Both the position numbers and the translations under genes were made by a program. Below, piece after piece: positions 58,435-64,000 of a stretch of 64,000 nt of DNA. The notes beneath the pieces are model-generated. The model was not told the DNA's origin. It worked only from the letters and a program-made list of their open reading frames with translations, and ran no database searches. Source of the DNA: JABDGC01 sp964449835 (GTDB lineage: Bacteria > Pseudomonadota > Gammaproteobacteria > DSM-16500); NCBI GenBank assembly GCA_964449835.1, contig CAYVBZ010000003.1, positions 12,219-76,218 on the forward strand. Reading direction: 5' to 3'. How positions within the stretch are numbered: the stretch's first letter is position 1; each line of letters starts with the position of its first letter.

Positions 58435-59790
58435 TTAAGTCGTTAAGATTCGTAAGAGATTAGTATAGTCTTCTTCCATCGCCGTGTTGGTTTCGCGCAG
58501 CCCATTAATTAAGCGGTAAGCATGCAGCACGGTGGTATGGTCCCGTCCCCCAAAGGCGTCGCCGATTTCCGGTAGACTGTGATTAGTCAGTTCTTTAGCA
58601 AGCGCCATGGCCACTTGGCGGGGCCTTGCAACAGACCGGCTGCGCCGTTTAGACAATAAGTCAGCAATTTTAACTTTATAATATTCTGCCACGGTGCGCT
58701 GAATATTTTCGATAGAAATGAGCTTGTCTTGCAAGGCCAAAAGATCACGCAGAGATTCTTTGACAAACTCCACAGTGATTGCATGTCCAGTGAAATGCGC
58801 GTTCGCCACAATGCGTTTCAAAGCGCCTTCCAATTCACGCACATTCGAGCGGAGCCGTTTGGCGACAAAGAAAGCAACTTCATAGGGCAAATCAATGCGT
58901 GATTGCTCCGCCTTGCTCATTAAAATGGCCACGCGTGTCTCTAATTCCGGCGGTTCGACTGCAACCGTCAAGCCCCAGCCAAAGCGCGACTTTAAACGCT
59001 CTTCCACGCCGTTAATTTCTTTGGGATAGCGGTCGCAGGTTAAAATAACTTGTTGCTGCTGGCTCTCTAACAGCGCGTTAAAGGTGTGGAAAAACTCTTC
59101 TTGGGTGCGGTCTTTACCAGCAAAAAATTGAATATCGTCGATAAGCAGGGCATCAACAGAGCGATAGTAACGCTTAAATTCATTCATGGCATTGGTTTGC
59201 AGCGCCTTGACCATGTCTGCCACAAAGCGCTCAGAATGGAGATAGAGCACCTTGGCCCGCGGATTTCGCCGCAGAATTTCATTGCCAATGGCATGCAAAA
59301 GGTGAGTTTTTCCAAGGCCCACGCCGCCATACAAAAAGAGCGGATTGTAGGCCACAGCGGGATTTTCAGCGACCTGCTGAGAGGCAGCCCTGGCCAGTTG
59401 GTTGGACTTGCCTTCTACGAAATTTTCAAAAGTAAAATGCAGATTGAGATTGCTTTGAAAAGGCTGCTCGGGCGCTTTTGAGACAGCGGCCGGTGCGGCT
59501 GCTGAATTGGATTTTACGGCCGGCATTGTTTTTGCCCCCTCAGACCGCTTGCTGCCAATTTCTAGCGACACCACAGGCGGCTCTCCTTCGCACAATTGCC
59601 GTGTAAGATCGGTAATTCTGCTTAAAAATCGCTCAACAATCCAATCCAGCACAAAGCGATTCGGGGCAAATAAAATTAATCTGCCTTCATGGGTTTCGGC
59701 TTGCAAAGGACGGATCCAGGTATTGAATTGCTGTGAAGGAAACTCATCCTGCAAATGACTTAGACATTTTTCCCAAAGTGTCATGCTCAA
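58435..59790 (-). CDS. dnaA: chromosomal replication initiator DnaA
   Basis: This 451-residue initiator has domain I (LWEKCLSHLQDEFPSQQFNTWIRPL), a short linker, the AAA+ domain with Walker A GGVGLGKTH and DDIQFFAGK as Walker B. Domain IV carries RPRQVAMALAKELT and GGRDHTTVLHA. It should act on the DnaA boxes at 36500-36780, 22 kb away. No box cluster lies beside the gene itself. Confidence 0.97.
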   Translation of the reverse strand: MSMTLWEKCLSHLQDEFPSQQFNTWIRPLQAETHEGRLILFAPNRFVLDWIVERFLSRITDLTRQLCEGEPPVVSLEIGSKRSEGAKTMPAVKSNSAAAPAAVSKAPEQPFQSNLNLHFTFENFVEGKSNQLARAASQQVAENPAVAYNPLFLYGGVGLGKTHLLHAIGNEILRRNPRAKVLYLHSERFVADMVKALQTNAMNEFKRYYRSVDALLIDDIQFFAGKDRTQEEFFHTFNALLESQQQQVILTCDRYPKEINGVEERLKSRFGWGLTVAVEPPELETRVAILMSKAEQSRIDLPYEVAFFVAKRLRSNVRELEGALKRIVANAHFTGHAITVEFVKESLRDLLALQDKLISIENIQRTVAEYYKVKIADLLSKRRSRSVARPRQVAMALAKELTNHSLPEIGDAFGGRDHTTVLHAYRLINGLRETNTAMEEDYTNLLRILTT

Positions 59791-59865
59791 TTTTTGATTC
59801 CTAAGAGATGAACCCGCTGAGCATGCGCCAGCGGGGGGCAGATGGCAAGCACAATTTTATCGGGT

Positions 59866-60231
59866 TTATTCCCCGGCAGGCACTTTCAGCTTAAAACCGA
59901 TGAGCAAGGCCACAATGCCGATCCCAGCGTGGAGCACGCTGTCAGCCAGATTGATTTGCATGGCTAGAAATTGATCTTGCAGGATGAAACCAAGAATGCC
60001 TAGCAGCAGATAGATCCCGCCAAAAACTTTAAAGTATATCCGTGACAAACGCGAACTCGTGGTTCCAATAAGGGCCACTAGACCACTGGCGAGATGGACT
60101 TTGTTATGCATAGAATCAATCTGGAAGAGTCCAAAAAGCAGGCCATTGTCAAAGAGAAAAGAGAGATGCCAAGCAATGCCCGCACCTAAAAAAAGAACGG
60201 CAAAAATTAAAGCCGCTATCCTTAGCCTCAT
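59866..60231 (-). CDS. DUF4383-type membrane protein
   Basis: This 121-residue protein has four hydrophobic helices (IAALIFAVLFLGAGIAW, VHLASGLVALIG, GGIYLLLGILGFIL, HAGIGIVALLIGF). The histidine-containing helices HLASGL and LHAGIG are typical of DUF4383. The function is unknown. It shares direction with dnaA, with a GC hairpin (59813-59835) between the two. Confidence 0.7.
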   Translation of the reverse strand: MRLRIAALIFAVLFLGAGIAWHLSFLFDNGLLFGLFQIDSMHNKVHLASGLVALIGTTSSRLSRIYFKVFGGIYLLLGILGFILQDQFLAMQINLADSVLHAGIGIVALLIGFKLKVPAGE

Positions 60232-60328
60232 AAAAGCAGAACTCCTGTAGTCGACAAAGAAATACTATAGTCAATTTCTTTAAAAAGCGCCAGAGAGGCG
60301 TTTCAATAAGCTCAATTAAAGAATTTAC

Positions 60329-60346
60329 CCCGCGGCTTGCCGCGGG
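60329..60346. repeat. GC-rich perfect hairpin upstream of polA
   Basis: CCCGCGGC-TT-GCCGCGGG is an 8-bp perfect stem with a 2-base loop. No T-run follows on either strand. It is probably a repeat-type palindrome rather than a terminator. Confidence 0.5.
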
Positions 60347-60482
60347 CTCTCTAGCTAAGGGGGTATAATTTGAATATCACAGCTGCCGTCCTGAGCTTTC
60401 ACCGTTCACGGCAAGCACTCTTTTATGGTAAGGTTTTGCTTGCAGAAATTTCATCATGACAGTGTTCATCGGAGGCCCCTTT

Positions 60483-63215
60483 TTGATCAAGCACGCCATA
60501 TCAAAACCACTTATTCTGGTAGACGGTTCGTCCTACTTATACCGCGCCTTCCACGCTTTGCCCGCCTTGGCCAACTCCAAAGGATTTCCAACCGGCGCAA
60601 TCTATGGCGTCGTCAATATGCTGCGTAAACTCCAGGCGGATTATCAGCCGCAGTATATGGCCGTGGTCTTTGACGCAAAAGGGAAAACTTTTCGTGACGA
60701 GATCTTTCCAGCTTATAAAGCCCATCGTCCTGAAATGCCAAACGATTTGGTTTTACAAATTGAACCGCTGCATACCCTGATTCAGGCCATGGGTTTGCCG
60801 TTAGTCATGATTGAAGGCGTTGAAGCGGATGATGTGATTGGCACGCTGGCTAAAACGGCCGCAGAGAAAGAGCAGCCCGTTTTAATTTCAACCGGCGATA
60901 AAGATCTGGCCCAGCTAGTCAATGAAAAAGTGACCTTGGTCAATACCATGACCAACACGATTTTAAATCCAGAAAAAGTCCTTGAAAAATTCGGTGTCCC
61001 GCCGGAAAAAATAATCGATTATCTCGCTTTGATTGGCGATACCAGCGATAACATTCCCGGTGTGCCTCAGGTCGGCCCAAAAACCGCGGCCAAATGGCTG
61101 CGCGAGTATGGTTCTTTGGATGAGATTGTTGCCAATGCGGACCGTATTTCAGGCAAGGTGGGCGAGTCCTTGCGTGCTTCACTTGAACAGCTGCCTTTGT
61201 CCAAAACCTTGGTGACGATCAAAGCGGACCTCGCTTTACCGGTCAGTCTTAAAGACCTTGCTGTGAAAGAGCGAGACCCAGAAGCCTTGCGTCAGCTCTA
61301 TAAGGATTTGGAATTTAAAACCTGGTTGTCCGCTTTATTGGAAACAGGATCCAGCGCACTTAAAGGAAAGGAAGCCTCTCCGCAAAAAGAAAAATATGCC
61401 CATTATGAAACCCTCTTCACAGAAGCTCAGTTGGAAAAGTGGTGCGCCACTTTGACCCAAGCGAAATTTTTTGCTTTTGATACTGAAACCACCAGTCTCG
61501 ATCCTCTCTGCGCGCAGTTGGTCGGTGTTTCTTTTGCCGCCGTGGAAGGCAAAGCGGCCTATCTCCCTTTTGGTCATGATTATTCAGGAGCGCCGACTCA
61601 GCTCGCTCGCGCCCTGGTTTTAAAAAAATTAAAACCGCTGCTTGAAGACGCGCGTTTATTAAAGGTAGGACATAACCTGAAATATGATATGGAAGTGCTG
61701 GCACAAGCCGGTATTCAGTTACAGGGTGTGGCCTTTGATACGATGCTCGAGTCCTATATTCTCGATAGCGCAGGCCCCAATCATGATATGGATAGCCTGG
61801 CTTTAAAATATTTAGGCTGGCGCACCATTCATTATGAAGAGGTCGCTGGCAAAGGCGCAAAGCAGATTTGTTTTAGCGCAGTGCCCATTGAAGCGGCAAG
61901 CACCTATGCTGCAGAAGACGCCGATGTGACCTTAAGACTGCATGAGGTTTTAAATCCAAGGCTGCAAAAAGAAAAAGGCTTAAAACAGATTTTTGAAACC
62001 ATTGAAATGCCGCTTATTCCTGTTTTAGCGCGCATGGAAAGAAATGGCGTGTTAATCGATGCCAAAATGCTCGACCAGCAAAGCAAAGAACTTGAAAAAC
62101 GTTTGCTGGTGCTTGAGGAACAAACCGTGCAAATGGCCGGCAAAGTATTTAATCTCAATTCTCCCAAACAATTGCAGCAAGTTTTATTTGAAGACTTAAA
62201 GCTTCCCGTCCTCCAAAAAACACCGACCGGCCAGCCTTCTACCGCGGAACCCGTGTTGCAAGAATTAGCGCATGATTATCCTTTACCGAAAACCATTATT
62301 GAATATCGCGGTCTGAGTAAATTGATTTCCACCTACACCAAAAAATTGCCTGAGCAAATTAATCCAGAGACTGGGCGCGTGCATACTTCATATAATCAAA
62401 CCGGTGCCGCGACTGGACGCTTGTCCTCCTCTGGTCCCAACTTACAAAATATTCCAGTTCGCACCCAGGAGGGACGGCGTATTCGCCAAGCTTTTATCGC
62501 CTCTCCGGGCTTTAAAATTATCAGCGCCGATTATTCCCAAATCGAACTTCGACTCATGGCACATATTTCAGGCGACCCCAATTTGATGGCGGCCTTCCTT
62601 CAAAATCAAGACGTGCATCAAGCCACCGCCGCCGAAGTGTTTGGGCTGCCATTAGAGCAAGTAAGTTCAGCGGAACGGCGCAAGGCCAAGGCCATCAATT
62701 TCGGTTTGATCTATGGCATGTCCGCCTTTGGCCTCGCACGACAGCTCAAGATCGATCGTCATGACGCCCAACGTTACATTGACCGCTATTTTAACCGCTA
62801 TCCTAAAGTGAAAGCCTACATGGACAACGCGCGTGAACAAGCAAAACAAAAAGGCTACGTTGAAACCTGGTGGGGCCGAAGACTTTATCTCCCCGAAATT
62901 AATTCCAGCCAGGCCATGCGCCAAAAAGCAGCTGAACGCGCCGCCATTAACGCCCCCCTACAAGGCAGCGCCGCGGACATTATCAAGATGGCCATGGTCC
63001 ACCTGGATGGCTGGCTGCAAGAAAAACAAGCCAAGGCCAAAATGATCATGCAGGTGCATGACGAATTGGTCTTTGAAGTCGCCGAGTCCGAAGTAGAACG
63101 CGTACTTGCGGCAGTGAAAGAAAAAATGACAACCGTCGTTTCTTTAAAAGTGCCTCTCACGGTCTCTATTGGTTACGGCAATAATTGGGATGAGGCACAG
63201 GAAGCAGGAGAATAA
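60483..63215 (+). CDS. polA: DNA polymerase I
   Basis: This 910-residue enzyme has three domains. They are the 5' nuclease (PLILVDGSSYLYRAFHAL, DDVIGTLAK), the 3'-5' exonuclease (FAFDTETTSLDP with the Asp/Glu pair intact), and the polymerase (SADYSQIELRLMAHISGD, QVHDELVFEV). A TTG at 60483 is favoured as start because GGAGG lies 7 bases before it and it fits family N-termini. An ATG at 60456 adds nine residues but has no ribosome site. Confidence 0.95.
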   Translation: MIKHAISKPLILVDGSSYLYRAFHALPALANSKGFPTGAIYGVVNMLRKLQADYQPQYMAVVFDAKGKTFRDEIFPAYKAHRPEMPNDLVLQIEPLHTLIQAMGLPLVMIEGVEADDVIGTLAKTAAEKEQPVLISTGDKDLAQLVNEKVTLVNTMTNTILNPEKVLEKFGVPPEKIIDYLALIGDTSDNIPGVPQVGPKTAAKWLREYGSLDEIVANADRISGKVGESLRASLEQLPLSKTLVTIKADLALPVSLKDLAVKERDPEALRQLYKDLEFKTWLSALLETGSSALKGKEASPQKEKYAHYETLFTEAQLEKWCATLTQAKFFAFDTETTSLDPLCAQLVGVSFAAVEGKAAYLPFGHDYSGAPTQLARALVLKKLKPLLEDARLLKVGHNLKYDMEVLAQAGIQLQGVAFDTMLESYILDSAGPNHDMDSLALKYLGWRTIHYEEVAGKGAKQICFSAVPIEAASTYAAEDADVTLRLHEVLNPRLQKEKGLKQIFETIEMPLIPVLARMERNGVLIDAKMLDQQSKELEKRLLVLEEQTVQMAGKVFNLNSPKQLQQVLFEDLKLPVLQKTPTGQPSTAEPVLQELAHDYPLPKTIIEYRGLSKLISTYTKKLPEQINPETGRVHTSYNQTGAATGRLSSSGPNLQNIPVRTQEGRRIRQAFIASPGFKIISADYSQIELRLMAHISGDPNLMAAFLQNQDVHQATAAEVFGLPLEQVSSAERRKAKAINFGLIYGMSAFGLARQLKIDRHDAQRYIDRYFNRYPKVKAYMDNAREQAKQKGYVETWWGRRLYLPEINSSQAMRQKAAERAAINAPLQGSAADIIKMAMVHLDGWLQEKQAKAKMIMQVHDELVFEVAESEVERVLAAVKEKMTTVVSLKVPLTVSIGYGNNWDEAQEAGE

Positions 63216-63260
63216 AATCTTAACCACATACTTCAAGTCTGGAATTCTGATAGAACGGTA

Positions 63261-63935
63261 TCAATATTCCATAAACAATATCGCAGCCTTCAACCAATCC
63301 CCAAGGTCCCGCACTTCCTGATCACAAACCGAGTGCCCCATGGGATAAGTTTTCCAGGTCACGGGATAACCCGCTTTTTTTAGCAGCTCCAAAGCAGCCT
63401 GACCATAAATGCAAAGCACAATGTCATCCTGTAAACCATGTCCTAAAAATACCGGCGTTTTGTTTTTGTGGTGATGAATTTTTTGCGGCGGCAAATAACC
63501 TGACAAGGCAATGACACCACCAAAATCTTCCGGTGTAGATACCAAAGTATTCAGCACAATCACCGCCCCTTGTGAAAACCCAGCTAGAAAAATTTTAGAG
63601 CTTGAAAAGCCGCGGTCCCGTTCAGCTTGAATCAAAGCCTTGACCTGTGCGACCGAAACAGAAATGCCCGCATGGTCAATTTCAGCTTCTTTATCGAAGG
63701 AAACAATGTCATACCAAGCCGGCATGACAAAGCCCTGATTAATGGTGATGGGCCGCATAGGCGCCTGAGGAAAAACAAAGCGCAAAGGCAAGCCAGTGAG
63801 GCGTTGCAACTCAGCGGCGATAGGAACAAAATCATCCCCGCTCGCACCCAAGCCGTGTAGCCAAATAATAGTGGCCACTGCGTCTTGGCTAGGGTTGACT
63901 TGAATAACATCCAACAATTCTTTTTCAGTTTTCAT
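63261..63935 (-). CDS. carboxylesterase / acyl-protein thioesterase-like hydrolase
   Basis: This 224-residue alpha/beta hydrolase has the oxyanion segment WLHGLGASGDDF, the nucleophile box GFSQGAVI, an acid in GLQDDIV and the histidine in PMGHSVCDQE. This is the phospholipase/carboxylesterase (acyl-protein thioesterase) family, usually about 220 residues. It has no signal peptide, so it acts in the cytoplasm. It converges with polA. Confidence 0.9.
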   Translation of the reverse strand: MKTEKELLDVIQVNPSQDAVATIIWLHGLGASGDDFVPIAAELQRLTGLPLRFVFPQAPMRPITINQGFVMPAWYDIVSFDKEAEIDHAGISVSVAQVKALIQAERDRGFSSSKIFLAGFSQGAVIVLNTLVSTPEDFGGVIALSGYLPPQKIHHHKNKTPVFLGHGLQDDIVLCIYGQAALELLKKAGYPVTWKTYPMGHSVCDQEVRDLGDWLKAAILFMEY

Positions 63936-63948
63936 TTTTTATCTCACC

Positions 63949-63999
63949 TTATCTCAGTTTCGGTGTTTCATGCTGGGGCCCATTAACTGTGATCACCAC
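63949..63999 (-). CDS. C-terminal fragment of an unidentified gene at the window edge
   Basis: On the minus strand a frame entering from the right edge gives VVITVNGPQHETPKLR and a TAA at 63949-63951, 13 bases before the esterase start. It may be the end of an upstream gene in the same unit. The piece is too short to identify. Confidence 0.25.
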   Translation of the reverse strand: MVITVNGPQHETPKLR

Positions 64000-64000
64000 T

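Noticed and set aside
59791..59865. oriC directly upstream of dnaA
   Set aside because: The gap is only about 75 bp, holds no DnaA-box cluster and contains just a GC hairpin.
1..64000. tRNA or rRNA genes
   Set aside because: I read the intergenic gaps for cloverleaf patterns and TTCRANYC-type T-loops and saw none convincing; a covariance-model scan would settle this.

Overview
The window reads as chromosomal DNA of a gammaproteobacterium, most likely a member of the Legionellales (Coxiella/Legionella relatives). The core genes are gammaproteobacterial: coq7, rdgC, epmA/efp/epmB, lptM-dapF, a folK-folP fusion and an eight-gene atp operon next to a probable oriC. The accessory genes suit a host-associated life: a eukaryotic-type Ser/Thr kinase, a protein with an F-box-like N-terminus, two Fic proteins and many toxin-antitoxin modules. 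The genus assignment is inference from gene content only.

Layout. (1) 1-2300: a small island with two hicAB modules (one hicA carries an in-frame amber stop) and a truncated flavin amine oxidase. It is bounded by a 33-bp direct repeat, one copy of which overlaps the 3' end of asnB. (2) 2279-8741: asnB, rdgC, an M15 peptidase and a KAP NTPase, all leftward, with two copies of a 128-bp palindromic MITE-like element abutting gene ends. (3) 8838-11044: proC, yggT and two small membrane proteins. (4) 11046-22241: an accessory region with a hydrolase/integrase chimera, brnTA, a Ser/Thr kinase, a very AT-rich five-gene operon (MFS exporter, methyltransferase, alpha/beta hydrolase, TrfA-like initiator protein, opine dehydrogenase), a small unknown protein and two convergent fic genes. 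(5) 22530-36437: coq7, the F-box-like protein, tgt, mgtC, grxD, a sufR-B-C-D-S-U-A-T operon, folB-folKP and folC. (6) 36490-36790: probable oriC, followed by atpIBEFHAGDC and an amino-acid dehydrogenase. (7) 44924-50662: the EF-P lysylation genes, two outer-membrane barrels and pgi. (8) 50729-63935: lptM-dapF-recF-gyrB rightward, hipBST and dnaN-dnaA leftward, polA and an esterase.

How it works together. Genes left of the probable oriC run mostly leftward and those on its right mostly rightward, as expected for leading-strand coding. The usual dnaA-dnaN-recF-gyrB block is broken: dnaA-dnaN faces recF-gyrB tail to tail with hipBST between them, and two parS-like sites lie at the recF-gyrB junction.

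The most unusual unit is the operon at 14397-18780. Its five genes overlap or nearly touch, so they look co-translated. It joins an opine-type dehydrogenase, a methyltransferase, a hydrolase and an exporter, which suggests synthesis and export of a small molecule, with a plasmid replication-initiator-like protein. Short repeats at both ends and a 134-bp duplicate of its hydrolase gene fused to an integrase remnant point to acquisition by transfer. Several regulatory palindromes (both hicAB modules, brnTA, fic and hipBST) can be read directly from the sequence.
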